Source of the DNA: Ostrinia nubilalis
Lineage: Eukaryota; Arthropoda; Insecta; Lepidoptera; Crambidae
NCBI RefSeq assembly: GCF_963855985.1
Contig: NC_087111.1
Span: 7,197,001 to 7,261,000, forward strand
Length of the DNA stretch: 64,000 bases
Reading direction: 5' to 3'
This document shows positions 1 to 10,933 of the stretch, one piece after another. Each line of letters begins with the position of its first letter. Within the stretch, counting starts at the first letter, position 1. The notes below the pieces were generated by a model. The model did not search any database. It worked only from the letters and a program-made list of their open reading frames with translations, and was not told where the DNA came from. A program made the translations under genes and the position numbers.

Positions 1-126
1 CTTCTTCTCTACTTTGTATTTTATAATGCTTTCATAGTGAAAGAAAGAGCCGATGTCACGTAATCTATCTGACACATCAATGTCACGGAAGGCACCTGGT
101 TATCCTTGGCCATGGGTGTCCTGTGT

Positions 127-629
127 TTCAACGAATATCTTCCCGTATCGTCTCCATTAATGGACATTAGCGCCTAACGCTCCACAATGGACACGCACGT
201 TTTACTAGGTACTACGTACGAGTAAGTAGGTACTTTTTGTTTAAAAAAATAGCGGTCTTACCTAATAGTTTTAACGAGTATTTTCCCGTATCGTATCCAG
301 CAATGGACACATTCTCCGCGCCAATATTTCACTCGCGCCTCTCAGGTGTAACAGATGAAGCGCGCGTAATGACACAAGAAGATTAGCGCTTATTCACGCG
401 CCACAATGGATACGCACATTGTTCAAACTAATGGCGGTCTTAATCAATTATTTTTAAAGAATTTCTTCCCGTATCGTTGGCCAATATCGTGCCGTGTCGT
501 CTCCAGCAATGGACACACTCCCCGCGCCAATATTTCACTCGCGTCTCTCAGGTGTAACAGATGAAGCGCGCGTAATGACACAAGAAGATTAGCGCCTATT
601 CAGGCGCCACAATGGACACGCACATTGTT
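127..629. repeat. Three-copy tandem repeat, period about 145-185 bp
   Basis: Three successive units start near 127, 272 and 455. Each opens with a 'TTCCCGTATCGT' segment followed by 'CCAGCAATGGACAC' or a variant. Units 2 and 3 share a nearly identical stretch of about 130 bp (293-423 and 499-629) containing 'GGTGTAACAGATGAAGCGCG'. Unit 1 lacks about 70 bp of the middle. No coding potential is visible. It could be a small satellite or tandemly duplicated transposon sequence. Confidence 0.8.
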
Positions 630-798
630 GTGCTTTTGTTCCCAAGTAAAATATTACCTGTTAACTCTTGATTTCACCATTGATTTAGATAGATGTTGAT
701 TCTGTGAGGTTTTTTCTTCTACTCGGTGAAAGACTGATTCTGATTAGGCATTCATGATAGGTGTTTAGTTAGTGTGTATTTTTCTAAGCAGCGGTATT

Positions 799-1133
799 CA
801 TCATCATCATCATCATCATAGCCATAGGACGTCCACTGCTGAACATAGGCCTCCCCCAATGCTTTCCATGCTACCCGGTTGGTAGCGGCCTTCGTCCAGC
901 GCTTTCCTGCTACTTTTATAATGTCGTCGGTCCACCTTGTGGGTGGACGTCCCACGCTGCGTTTTCCGGTACACGACCTCCACTCCAGAACCTTGCTGCC
1001 CCATCGGCCATCAGTTCTGCGTACTACGTGCCCTGCCTTTGCCACTTCAGCTTGTTAATCCGTCGGGCTATGTCAGCGACTTTAGTTCGTTTACGGATCT
1101 CCTCATTTCTGATTCGATCTCGTAAAGAAACTC
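799..1133 (-). pseudogene. C-terminal end of RTE reverse transcriptase (broken)
   Basis: Read on the minus strand from 1133, one frame gives VSLRDRIRNEEIRKRTKV, then ADIARRINKLKWQ. A frameshift near 1045 moves to the frame reading AGHVVRRTDGRWGSKVLEW, then RSVGRPPTRWTDDIIKVAG and SLGEAYVQQWTSYG before the aspartate-rich (GAT)n tail. These are hallmark C-terminal motifs of lepidopteran RTE LINEs. The catalytic reverse-transcriptase core is absent because of 5' truncation, so the fragment is non-functional. Confidence 0.85.
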
Positions 1134-1314
1134 CGAGTTGGGCAGCGTTTGGGAAATTACGCAACATCTTTTCGTCCAAAATACCTCAGTTCCTGAAGAC
1201 TAGAGTGTACAACCAATGTGTGTTACCAGTGATGGCTTATGGTTCGGAAACGTGGCCTCTCACTAGGCCTTATACAGAAGTTCAAAATTGCACAGCGTGT
1301 ATGGAGAGGGCTAT
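1134..1314 (+). pseudogene. Inverted upstream RTE reverse-transcriptase segment
   Basis: The plus strand reads GWAAFGKLRNIFSSKIPQFL, then KTRVYNQCVLPVMAYG, SETWPLT and finally MERAM. This is the RTE segment immediately N-terminal to the SLRDR motif found on the opposite strand at 1133. The abrupt strand switch at 1133/1134, inside one target-site duplication, shows that this is the inverted part of a single insertion. It carries no start codon of its own. Confidence 0.82.
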
Positions 1315-2585
1315 GCAGCGGTATTGCACTTAATTAAATTGATTGCAAGAGTAGGTATGAGTAAGTTGAGTTGAACCCAGTAGGTGTCGTCAATTAAAAA
1401 AAAAACTCTTTTCAGAGCACTTGGCCTAACGAGGCCTTCTTAAAAAGCAATTAAGGCAATAAAAATGTCCTGTGCTAGACTTAGGCCACAGGATAAGTAA
1501 TAGTACCAAGGTACTTAGGTCTCTCATAATGCTCTATATTGCCCTGTTTTCGGCTGTTTTCTGCCTTTCACAAGTCGTTCCTCCTAAGTTGAATGACTGC
1601 TATTTTCATACTACCTGTTTGATGCGAAATCCTTTGAATGGATTACTAATTTTTTGGTACACCTGGTAACGAACGTCGTTACTATTCTGCGACATTCCTA
1701 CCACATGGGGAAAGCCTTTGGGGGAAAGTGTACAAGCAAGACTAGTGTACACACTCGTGTTTGCTCGCCCGATCGCGACGCACGGTTAGCGCCCGAGTGG
1801 CGTGACCACGGTCTATAGCGCATTAATTGGACAATAACTGTAAGGCATGCTGTTCACGGTGCGACTTTTTTGAGATTTAAAAGTATATATATGTATAAAA
1901 AAAAATCCCTTAAAATTCTAAATGACTGGCAGGGAGTGTCCAATGCCATTAATTTCGCCACGTGTACCAATTATATTATGGAATTAAAGAATAAATATAT
2001 ACAAATAAGATTTTGTTGGTTTGAAGTTTATTTTTATTACCTGAAAGCACTCTTAAAATATCCATAAATACGAGGCACCTTTATTGACAACATTAATCAT
2101 TAATGAACTTAATTAAAATGCATTATTTGGAAACATCTATTATCTACTCGTAGTTGTTATTTTGATTAATTAAAAAGAGTCGTTCAGGTGAGTACTTCAT
2201 TACTAAATAAATATTTTAGACTATAAACACTGGTGCTGTGAAATGGATGGGAAGGTTAACAATGCCACCAAATATCCACCAGCTGATTGTAAGTACATGT
2301 TAATATTTACCATGCGACTAATCGCACCTCGTCGCACCGTCCACAGGCGCCTTATCCACAAACCCAGCACCTGAGCAATGCGGGTGGGCGCTCATGTTTG
2401 AGCACCGCATTAGTACTCCAAATGATGGCTGAGCAGTTTGCTCGCAAACGGACTGGAACGTGTGAACGATCTTTGGGCTACCGAGTTAGCTGAGCACACG
2501 TAGTAAACAAGACTGACTGATGATCCAAGTGGGTACGTGAATGACCATAATATATTTTGTAAGTAAGCCCACCGTCCATCCGTAA

Positions 2586-2701
2586 GGTGGACCGACGACA
2601 TCATCGACGCGGGCCGCCACCAACTGGTCAATATGAAAATCATTGGGGGAGACCTATGTTCAGCAGTGGACATCCTATGTCTGAAATGATGATGATGATG
2701 A
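2586..2701 (+). mobile_element. RTE LINE 3' end
   Basis: The plus strand carries 'GGTGGACCGACGACATCATC', then 'GGGGGAGACCTATGTTCAGC' and 'AGTGGACATCCTATGTCTG', ending in GATGATGATGATG. This is the last 100 bp or so of the same RTE family as at 799-1314. It sits between a copy of the duplicated block and a SINE head, so it inserted after or within one unit of that duplication. Confidence 0.8.
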
Positions 2702-2702
2702 G

Positions 2703-2798
2703 TCCACCTGTTTCAGACCCAGAGGTCCCGGTTTAGATTTCCAGTGGGGGCAACATTTCCTGCTCAGTTTGGTCAGTGTTAGGGCAGATCCTATTACA
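2703..2798 (+). mobile_element. tRNA-derived SINE head fragment
   Basis: The fragment has the family signature 'TTTCAGACCCAGAGGTCCCG', followed by a degenerate B box (GGTTTAGATTTCC), 'GGGGGCAACATTTCCTGCTC' and 'AGTTTGGTCAGTGTTAGGGC'. It matches the better preserved SINE at 30069. The A box and the 3' half are missing. Confidence 0.7.
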
Positions 2799-2990
2799 AC
2801 TGATGGCTGAGCAGTTTGCTCGCTAACAGACTGGAACGTGTGAACGATCTTTGGGCTACCGAGTAAGTTAAGCATATAGTAAACAAAATTTTCTGATCCA
2901 AGTGAAGTAAGAGACAAATGACCACATTTTGTGGTAAGACCACCTGTCTCAGACATACAGTCCTAGGGGGCTCTTACGGTAGGGTTTGTT

Positions 2991-5239
2991 CTGTCTCTAC
3001 CACGTCACGAAAATGCGGGCGTCTTCCTTTTTTTCAAGCAAAAGCTGAAAATCAGCATTTTGCTCCTTTTTAGAGCAGTGTCTACACTGAGCTCTCTGCT
3101 TTTTTACATCGCTGCGGTACACTTACACCTTAGCGCAGGATTTTCTTATTATTTTTTTTATTATTATTTTATTGCTTATATTGTAACTATTTTTCTGCTA
3201 CTCCTGTGTTTATAATTCTTATTTTTTGCTTATTGTGTTTTGCAAATAAACCTTTTATCTATCTAAACATTACCAGAATTATTCTGCAGCTGTATTTGAG
3301 GGGTCCGGGTGAAGCTAGCTCAACCCTTGCTGTCTGATTATCGTTTTCCATCGGGTGACTTTCCCGTTATGGTAAAAAATGAATGCAGAAATGCGGGTGA
3401 AATATCTAGTACCTATTATGCATCCTATGCATTTCACCTGCGCCGCTGATCTTATATCAATTACAGGTAGGTATGCATTTACACAAATGATAGGTATTCT
3501 TTCATCGTTGTTTGGAAATTAGGTCTCTACTTTATACCTTTTATAATTTGCGTCTTGACTGTTGGTAGAGATTCTAATGAGATGTTTGCATATTCTCCTT
3601 TCCATTACTTAGTTTAGTTGTATTGATTGTCCTGAAATCATAATTTATTGAAATGATCATAAACAAAAAATGGTAGGTAGCTGAAATGAATCCAACTACA
3701 GGTAGAGTCGAAGTTGGAATTTAATCAGATGAATATAGAACAAGATAAAAGTATGATAGCTAGAGAAGGGATATACTGAATCATAGACTGAAACGGGCAC
3801 CTGATGAATAAATAAAAATTTACATTCAATGCTCTACATTACCACAGACGTGCTCAATACAGAGCACATTACATACCGTTTTGCTTATTTAAACGGGCCC
3901 ATAAATACATATCGAATACATAATAAATTGTAACAGTCGTTTATGATACAATAGGCGTTTGAAAACACGCATATTCCTCAGAGAGGAGACATGGCCAGCA
4001 GTGTACGGAGCGCCCATCGACGTCATAAATACACTGCAGGCCAATCGTAAATATAAGGAACAAAGCGGTACACACGTATAAACGAACCAACATCTCTTAA
4101 TGATATGTAGATTCCCTGCATTAGTTACATGACTGTGTTCTCAGTGAAAACAACTCGCAAACTCCGTATTCTTCCTTTTGCGTTAAGCGGGGAGTTCGCC
4201 TCGTGCCAAAACAGGTTTTAAAGCTTTGATTTTAAGGGTATGTTTTGTGCGTACAGCTTTTGTCTTTGGACTTTTACTAGCGAGGGCCCATTCCAACTCA
4301 TTAAACAAGACATAATTTAAACCCAGCACCTGAATTCATCGCAATTTAAATTCTTTGTGAAAATTTCAAAGTCCAAAACGGCTTGGCGTCTCGAATTGTA
4401 GTTGAAGCGTTTGGATTCCGAAGCGATCGGCTCGTGCATCGGAAATCGTATTCGATATTGTCTCTAACGATAACGTTTTAAGGTCCACATTGATTCGATT
4501 TCGGATCGAAATTGAGACATTAGAAATCTCCGAGCGAGTAGTACCGTGTTCTTTTAACAAATGCACGACCGACGTACCGAGTAAGATGTAACTTTGCGCT
4601 CGGGCATAAATAAGGCCTCGGGGATCGGTTATTTTAATACCGAACCCCAGGTGGGCGTGGACCTGTCATATATCATCGGCAACAATTATTAAATTATCTT
4701 TTTTCGTTGACATTAAGTAATTGTTCCGACTGGCCGCGCTCATAACTGGCGCGCCGAACGATGAGGTATCGTTTTTAAATTGTCGTTTCGACTGTGTTTT
4801 AAATTCCTTCGCCGTTATTTCTGGCGTCGTTTATTGATAATATTTGTTGTGGCATAAATTACTACCGCTCAAACTTAATGAAGTTATCTACAAGCTATGG
4901 AAATTTTAATCTTGATCAAGCTTGGGCGAACCATACATTTTTCAAGCCATAAGTATGTAAGTTTGAGATACTTTAAAGACTACAATGTAAGTTCTTAAAA
5001 CATGTTCAGAAAAACTACGTATATCTCATCATGCTCGTAATTTAATCAAAAAGCCAGATCATTGGACTTTAAACAAATTGAAATAACTAAAGTTGAAGTC
5101 CAAAGAATAATTCATCTTACGGCGAGAAAAATTCGAATAATTTCCTAGAAAACTCTAAAAACAGCCCTTGTTTTACGCGGGCGAAACCGCTTGCGGACAA
5201 CTAAGAAAATCTCTGCTCTTGTTGGTCATAAATTAGATA
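2991..5239. other. Gene-free AT-rich stretch with repeat debris
   Basis: About 3130-3270 is T-rich and ends with 'TTTTGCAAATAAACC', which looks like the 3' tail of an old plus-strand retroelement. About 3298-3370 contains 'GGGTGAAGCTAGCTC' and resembles the middle of the local SINE family. The remainder (3400-5239) shows no coding frame, tandem repeat or recognisable element. Confidence 0.5.
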
Positions 5240-6506
5240 TAGTCCAGTCATTATAGTAAGTTCACCTCGGAATTCGAGATACCCAGCTGTAAGTCTGTAA
5301 ATACGTGTATATTGACACCCTAAAAGTTGTCTCAAAACCTACATATGGTAGGGTGTAAGCAACTATTAAATTTCAAGGTCAACGGTCACAAAAATCGGTT
5401 TTTTGCGCTTTTTTTAGAAATATCTCATTTCCTGTGGGTTTTTTGCTATTTGTATTTATTATCAATATTGTAGAATACTAAATTCTCTACAAATTTTGTT
5501 TAATAACTTTTTTTATACGGTGAACCGTTTTCGAGATAGAGGGCGGAGAGCGCGCGGTCACTGCATCACTTCAGGTCTACTTAAGCGGTTTAGATTTTTC
5601 ATACAAAAGGATTTTCCCGCTAATTCCTGTGGGAATTTCGGGAATTCCTTGTTGTAACTAAGCTTTGAGTTTACTAAGGTACCTACATGCCAAATTTCAA
5701 GCGTCTAACTTCCGTTAAGCGTTTAGATTTTTCATACAAAAGGATTTTCCCGCTAATTCCTGTTCCCGTGGGAATTCCTAAGTATACTATAACCTGCCCA
5801 GGTGTATGAAGAATAATTGTACCAAGTTTCGTTAAAATCCGTCGAGTAGTTTTTGTTTCTATAAGGAACATACAGACGGACAGAATTCTATACATGAAAT
5901 ATATTTTCAAAATAACTATCAGGGGGTGATTAGTGATCGATACTGATGCCAAAAATGCAATCAGTAAAATTTTTGTCTGTCTGTCTGTCCGTCTGTATGT
6001 TCCTTATAGAAACAAAAACTACTCGATGGATTTTAACGAAACTTGGTACAATTATTCTTCATACACCTGGGCAGGTTATAGTTTACTTAGGAATTCCCAC
6101 GGGAACAGGAATTAGCGGGAAAATCCTTTTGTATGAAAAACCTAAACCGCTTAAGTTGACCTGAAGTGATGCAGTGACCGCGCGCTCTCCGCCCTCTATC
6201 TCGAAAACGGTTCACCGTATAAAAAAAAATTTAAACAAAATTTGTAGAGAATTTAGTATTCTACAATATTGATAATAAATACAAATAGCAAAAAACCCAT
6301 AGGAAATGAGATATTTCCAAAAAAAGCGCAAAAAACCGATTTTTGTGACCTTTGACCTTAAAATTTAATAGTTGCTTACACCCTACCATATGTAGGTTTT
6401 GAGACAACTTTTAGGGTGTCAATATACAAGTATTTACAGACTTACAGCTGGGTATCTCTAATTCCGAGATTCTTACCTAATTTAAGCTTAAATGACTGGA
6501 CTAATA
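5240..6506. mobile_element. Long inverted-repeat (snap-back) element
   Basis: The left arm from about 5240 (GTCCAGTCATT, later CCCAGCTGTAAGTCTGTAAA and 'CAAAACCTACATATGGTAGG') is matched in reverse complement by the right arm ending at 6506 (AATGACTGGAC). The arms are roughly 550-690 bp each and meet near 5935-5960. A flanking TA is present on both sides and may be the target duplication. The left arm holds an extra internal duplication: the 'CATACAAAAGGATTTTCCCG' block appears at about 5600 and 5733. The inner arms contain RTE-like 3' sequence ('GGGAATTCCTAAGTATACTA'). No transposase is encoded. A transcript would fold into a long double-stranded hairpin. Confidence 0.8.
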
Positions 6507-6779
6507 TGATTTTAACTTTCAATGATAAATTAAAGCAACATAATTGTCACAACAATAATTCTCACACTCAGTCCAATTTATCTATTTCTAAGCATATCTC
6601 GCGAACAATTATCTCCAAATGCAAATGTGCGTATACCCACCGATTAGGATCTACTCCAGAACTGTAATTGCTCCATTGGGCAGCAATTACGGCCAAATAC
6701 AACAAAATGTTGTATCTCCTGTGCACTATTAATCATGAAAGACCACAGACCAACGACTGATAGACGCCGCGTGGTAAAA

Positions 6780-6875
6780 GTTAAGCGAGCACCCGCGCGG
6801 TTTCATACAAAGTGCTTCGTCGCGGGCACCCGCGCGGGGGACTTTCGTATGAAACTGCGCTGGCGTCCGCTTAAC
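6780..6875. repeat. Imperfect GC-rich palindrome
   Basis: GTTAAGCGAGCACCCGCGCG at 6780 is mirrored by GTATGAAACTGCGCTGGCGT...CTTAAC ending at 6875. The arms are 29 nt and pair at about 24 of 29 positions around a GC-rich 38-nt centre. It is probably a remnant MITE. Confidence 0.65.
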
Positions 6876-7226
6876 GCATTTTCAGGCCTTAGAGATGTCG
6901 TAATGTCGTAGAGTTCATGAAAGCAATTTATTTTCCACAAATATTTGAAATAAAAAAGCGCGAAATTAAAAACTATAATTAAAAAGCGCTTTTACACGTC
7001 CTAGTATTTCTTTAACCAATGCTTCGAGACATTAAATGAGCCAGTGCAGAGAAGTAGTGAAACTCGATCATCTTCGTTACTTCGAACTCAGTCAGTTCGC
7101 TTGTTGTTCTGTTTTTGTGTGCAATAAGTATTCTTCTTAACATCGTCTTTTCGCATGTATGTTAAAAGAACATTTGTTTCTCATTAAAAACCACACAGTA
7201 ACTTACATGAGAAATTAATAAATTTT

Positions 7227-7478
7227 ATGCGGGAGATTGTGAAGAGGCGAGTCCACGAGTTTGAGGACTTTGAGGAGCAGCGTACGACTGAACTCGACGC
7301 GAAGCGCGATGACTTGAAGGCCCGTCCATCTGCCGCCATTCACTATGACTGTGTTGGCGGCCTGCTCAGATGCCCTCAATGCGCGAGGGGGTTTGCCGCG
7401 AAGATCGGCTACGTAAGCCATCTTCGGGCACACCAGCGCCGCCAAGACAGCCTGGAGTTGGAGTGGTCGTATGTCTAA
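7227..7478 (+). pseudogene. LINE 3'-terminal fragment with C2H2 zinc finger
   Basis: The reading frame opens with an acidic, basic-rich helix (EFEDFEEQ, ELDAKRDDLKARP) and then YDCVGGLLRCPQCARGFAAK followed by IGYVSHLRAH. The C-x2-C-x12-H-x3-H spacing is a classical C2H2 finger. The local phrase resembles zinc fingers at the C-terminus of insect LINE ORF2 proteins; this is recognition from memory, not alignment. A stop at 7478 is followed by non-coding AT-rich sequence. The ATG shown is probably internal to the original ORF. No upstream reverse-transcriptase domain is seen, so this is a 5'-truncated copy. Confidence 0.6.
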
Positions 7479-7757
7479 GTTAAAAAAGGTGTTGATTTTA
7501 TTGCGTTGTCTATTACATATAGTTGTCTACGCCCGCGGTGTAACCGGCCAGCAATGAATCAAGGGTAATTAACTGACTAATATAGTTATCACGACGTTCG
7601 GACGTTAAACTGGAGCGGCCAGCTAAATCTATTAGGTAAGGTTTCAGTCGCTTGCTAATAATAAATGTATATGCTATATCAGCAATTATCATGCCCCAAA
7701 CTGAGAAACGTACTATGAAGTATACGTACATAGTACACGTTCTAAGTGCTAATACTA

Positions 7758-7880
7758 AGGCTGGATTGCACCATCGTCTTTAACATTAACAAACGTTAAA
7801 AATCTGTCAAACTTCACACAGAAATCACCGGTTACCGTCATAGTTACCGTTAAAGTTAGGTGGTGCGCAACTCAGTCTAA
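7758..7880. repeat. GGCTGRGTTGCACC MITE, copy 1
   Basis: Left end AAGGCTGGATTGCACCATC, right end 'GGTGGTGCGCAACTCAGTCT'. The interior carries the family core 'AAATCTGTCAAACTTC' and 'ACCGGTTACCGTCATAGTTA'. The ends are inverted repeats of about 30 bp next to TA/TTA, as in Tc1/mariner-type MITEs. Confidence 0.75.
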
Positions 7881-8168
7881 CTTTTGTCAAACAAAAACTA
7901 ACTGACCCGGCGAACTTAGTACCGCTTATTTTGATCAGAAATAATGCAGGATTCAAATCGGTCCCGTAGTTTCGGAGCCTGTTCAATACAAACCAAGAAA
8001 GGATCAAAGCATTCTTCTTTATAATATTAGTGTAGGTAGATATAGGATTTTGATAAAGTTGTAATTAGAAAAGCTGTGAGGTGAAATCAGCCTGTAAACA
8101 CTAATGAAAGATTAAATCTAAGTTCGCTACGTTCAACCTTAATTAAATTGGTCGTGCTACTAAACTAA

Positions 8169-8314
8169 CACCCGTATTCACAAACATTACTATGAGGTCA
8201 CACAGTGCGCGTGGACGCACAGGGTGACACACGAACCGATCAAAGAGCTCTATTCAATGCTGTGCATTCGATTTGCTGCTTCACTTAAGCAAGCTTCGTT
8301 TGTGAATTCGGGCG
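8169..8314. repeat. CGCCCGTATTCACAAA MITE (TWA target), copy 1
   Basis: A 146-bp element with terminal inverted repeats CACCCGTATTCACAAACATT and a right end GTTTGTGAATTCGGGCG. The interior contains 'GAGCTCTATTCAATGCTGTG'. TAA lies on the left and TGA on the right, consistent with a decayed 3-bp target duplication. Confidence 0.8.
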
Positions 8315-8437
8315 TGAGGATACTCTGTCCCATACGTATGTATTTTTCGTTAATTACAATACAATGATGGCTGCTAGCTGATAGATAGGAGTAATAAAAC
8401 TTTCTTCTGCATGAAAACTTTGAATTTATGACATCTA

Positions 8438-8555
8438 GGCTGAGTTGCACCACCTAACTTTGACTGTCACTATAATGATAACCGGTGTTTTTTGTATGGA
8501 GTTTGACAGATTTTTGACGTTTGTCAAAGTCAAAGTAAGATGGTGCAACCCAGCC
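8438..8555. repeat. GGCTGRGTTGCACC MITE, copy 2
   Basis: A nearly complete copy, opposite in orientation to copy 1. It begins GGCTGAGTTGCACCACCTAA and ends GATGGTGCAACCCAGCC, with 'GTATGGAGTTTGACAGATTT' in the middle and TA/TTA at both edges. Confidence 0.85.
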
Positions 8556-8699
8556 TTAGTCTTTATTATGGTGATAGGTATTTTGGATTTAACGTTAGTA
8601 CCTATCTACAGGTACCTAGCTTATTATCCAAGTTATGTGTATAACTTTTGTCCATATCTTCAGTTCTCAGTCTCACGTTGGTTTTTAACTTGAATACAA

Positions 8700-9713
8700 A
8701 CACGTTTTCAGTTATAAAATGATCCGCGTCCGATCCGAGGCATCTCCCAATTTTATTGTGCGAGAGCCGCCAAAATATTATTCACTATATTCGAAACAAA
8801 CGAGCCCCTCGCCAGAACCGTCATAAATCTGAATATTCCACGAACGGGTAATATATTGGCTCATTGTCAGACGTACAGTCAGCAACAGAATCTAGTAAGA
8901 CGCTATATTTAGCCAGAATCTTTCAGCAAAAAGTTTTTAGCATCGACAATCAAAAACGTTGAATCTTTTACGGGAAAACTACATAACAACATAAGAGACG
9001 TGTCCTTTTGGTTACGAATATTAACTAGAAAGTTTTTATCTTTTTGGAATAAACTGTATTTGGGACGTGTGGCTTCGGCAATAAGAACTAGGTATACATC
9101 TTTAAGGAGTCCATGAGATATATTAGATATATTATTAGATGTTTGATTACCCTGAAAAAGATTATATTAGAATTTTAGCAACGACTAAATACTCCAACAA
9201 CACAATCTAGATGCTGAAAATCTGCCAAATACAGTTGTTGTTACCATTGTCAAGTCAGTCGCTATAATGGCACGCTATGAAAGCTAGTGTTCTGAAACGA
9301 CTGACAGACTGACGAAAGGCGATGTCAGGGCTATTATTAAAATCCTGGTTATGAAATCCTAATAATAAGAAATAACTTTAACTGAAAATTAAAAAAAAAA
9401 AAGGTTATTATTAAGAATTTTAGATTATTTCTTATTAATATAGTGCACAATATTCAACTTTATTGCAGCCGATTGTACCCACGTCGTGCCTACACTAACG
9501 GGTGACCATCGGATATTCAGATTCGTGCAAAAAGGCTTCGGAAGACGTGTCGTTGCCACTCAATTATACCCGCTTTGTTCTAAGAGGCGGTGACAGCTAC
9601 GATGATGTTGTAAGATTCCATCATTCAGACTGACCTATGGATAGCCTCATTTAAATTCATTTTTATCAACCTCTACAAGTGTAATGCTGAATTGCTAACA
9701 AAAGGTATCATCT
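8700..9713. other. Gene-free stretch, nothing recognised
   Basis: AT-rich sequence without an extended open frame, tandem array or clear inverted repeat. Confidence 0.5.
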
Positions 9714-9733
9714 GGGGGCACGGCAGTGCCCCC
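9714..9733. repeat. Short GC-rich hairpin
   Basis: GGGGGCAC and GTGCCCCC form a perfect 8-bp stem around GGCA. It sits in a GC-richer patch (9705-9800) containing 'GCGGCACGGCCGTACC', which is probably part of a dispersed repeat. Confidence 0.5.
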
Positions 9734-9888
9734 ACCAAGTCGAGCAAAAAAGCGGCACGGCCGTACCATCCTTTTCTCGAAGCAATTCAGGCCATTTTCG
9801 ACCGCCTGTAACTTCGTTGTGGATAAAACTAGATAGATAACTTACAGGAAGGCATCGGGCACCTACCTACTCGTACCTAACTAAACAA

Positions 9889-10107
9889 TCTACACTAATA
9901 TTATAAAGAGGAAAACTTTGTTTGTTTGTTTGGTTGTAATGAATAGGCTCAAAAACTACTGGACCGTTTTTAAAAATTCTTTCACCATTCGAAAGCTACA
10001 TTATCCACGAGTAACATAGGCTAAATTTTATTTTGGAAAAAAATAGGGTTCCGTAAAATATGTAGATAATGTAGTCCACGCGCGCGAAGCCGCGGGCTGA
10101 AAGCTAG
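9889..10107 (+). mobile_element. Short non-autonomous Helitron-like element
   Basis: The element begins TCTACACTAATATTATAAAG and ends GCGGGCTGAAAGCTAG. It lies between a 5' A and a 3' T, which matches Helitron insertion into AT without target duplication. A GC-rich potential hairpin (CGCGCGAAGCCGCGGGC) precedes the CTAG terminus by about 10 nt. At 219 bp it has no replicase/helicase ORF. Confidence 0.7.
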
Positions 10108-10752
10108 TTTTGTATAAATCAACAACGGTAAAAATTTCAATTTTTTTCAAGTACACCATTTTATACTATGAGCTGTTTTGAAGGTTTATTTAGTTTAAAA
10201 ATTAAAGTCGAACAATAGCATTGGCTCGCGAAATAATCGGTATTTTCATAGGAAAAGTCCTATTACGAGTAGTTATAAACTGTTTAAAAGCTTGTTTATT
10301 TCCAAAAGCTTTTAAATTGGAGTGTGTGTGTGTGTGAGTGGAGCCCCTAAAAGGGCCCTATTTAAGCGACTTTCATTTAAGATTCACATATACTAACGCT
10401 TCAGTCTAGTGGTTGAAAATGTCACCGGTAGTCCTGGGTTCACTTCCAATACCTTTTCAACTTATTTAAAAAAATAATTTGAGATGCGACTCAACACTAA
10501 AAAAAAATAACCTTAATATTGTTGATGTTTGTTTATGACTCACAACAATAACTACAATAATCTTAAGTCGCGGAAGTTTCTTCAACAATATTATCGTTAA
10601 TCAGCTCCTCAATCATTAATGATCATTAAATCATTAAATCTCATTACCGGATCACGAATTTGTAAGCGATAGTTAAATAAAATCGAGGACAAACGTATCT
10701 TTATTGGAAATCTGTGCTCGCCCTTTTAATGAAAACAATATTTTGAATCCAG

Positions 10753-10933
10753 AATCAAAAAGGAACTTTATTGTATTGAGTACAGAGTATAGAGTAGGTA
10801 CCAATGTAAGCATACATCACATTAAAAAATACACAATCAGTGTCAATCAAAAACGGACTTTGTTGTATTGAGATAGAGTTGAATGACTGTGTAGGGTGTG
10901 TAGTAGGGTAGCATTGTGGGTATACGTCACATC
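10753..10933. repeat. Diverged tandem duplication, unit about 93 bp
   Basis: ATCAAAAAGGAACTTTATTG at 10753 is repeated as ATCAAAAACGGACTTTGTTG at 10846. Both units then share TATTGAG, an 'AGAGTNNA' block and an 'ATCACATyA'-like end. It contains no gene. Confidence 0.65.

Larger units (their letters stand above)
799..1314 (-). mobile_element. 5'-truncated RTE-type LINE with inverted 5' segment
   Basis: The element is flanked by an exact 11-bp target-site duplication, GCAGCGGTATT, at 788-798 and 1315-1325. Its 3' end is the minus-strand (GAT)n tail at about 799-820. From 799 to about 1133 the minus strand encodes the end of an RTE-type reverse-transcriptase ORF. From about 1134 to 1314 the sense switches to the plus strand and encodes the protein segment that normally lies just upstream. 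This is the arrangement expected from twin priming during target-primed reverse transcription. The duplication is exact, so the insertion is fairly young, although one frameshift is present. Confidence 0.88.
2423..2990. repeat. Tandemly duplicated block containing a SINE head
   Basis: A segment of about 145 bp starting TGATGGCTGAGCAGTTTGCT occurs at 2423-2572 and again at 2801-2943 with few differences, including 'CTGGAACGTGTGAACGATCT' and 'TTGGGCTACCGAGT'. Each copy is followed by a SINE-like tRNA head, 'AGTCCACCTGTTTCAGACCC' at 2700 and 'AAGACCACCTGTCTCAGAC' at 2936. The block is therefore a direct duplication of flank plus SINE head. Unit 1 was later enlarged by an RTE fragment at 2586-2701. 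Confidence 0.75.

Noticed and set aside
1..630. CRISPR-like array
   Set aside because: Only three long diverged units with no short identical repeats and unique spacers, and the genome is eukaryotic.
5933..6164. Two overlapping frames with 'SVCLSVCMFLIETKTTRW'-like peptides, mirrored on the other strand at 5683-5952
   Set aside because: They are the two arms of the snap-back element containing RTE-like 3' untranslated sequence, not genes.
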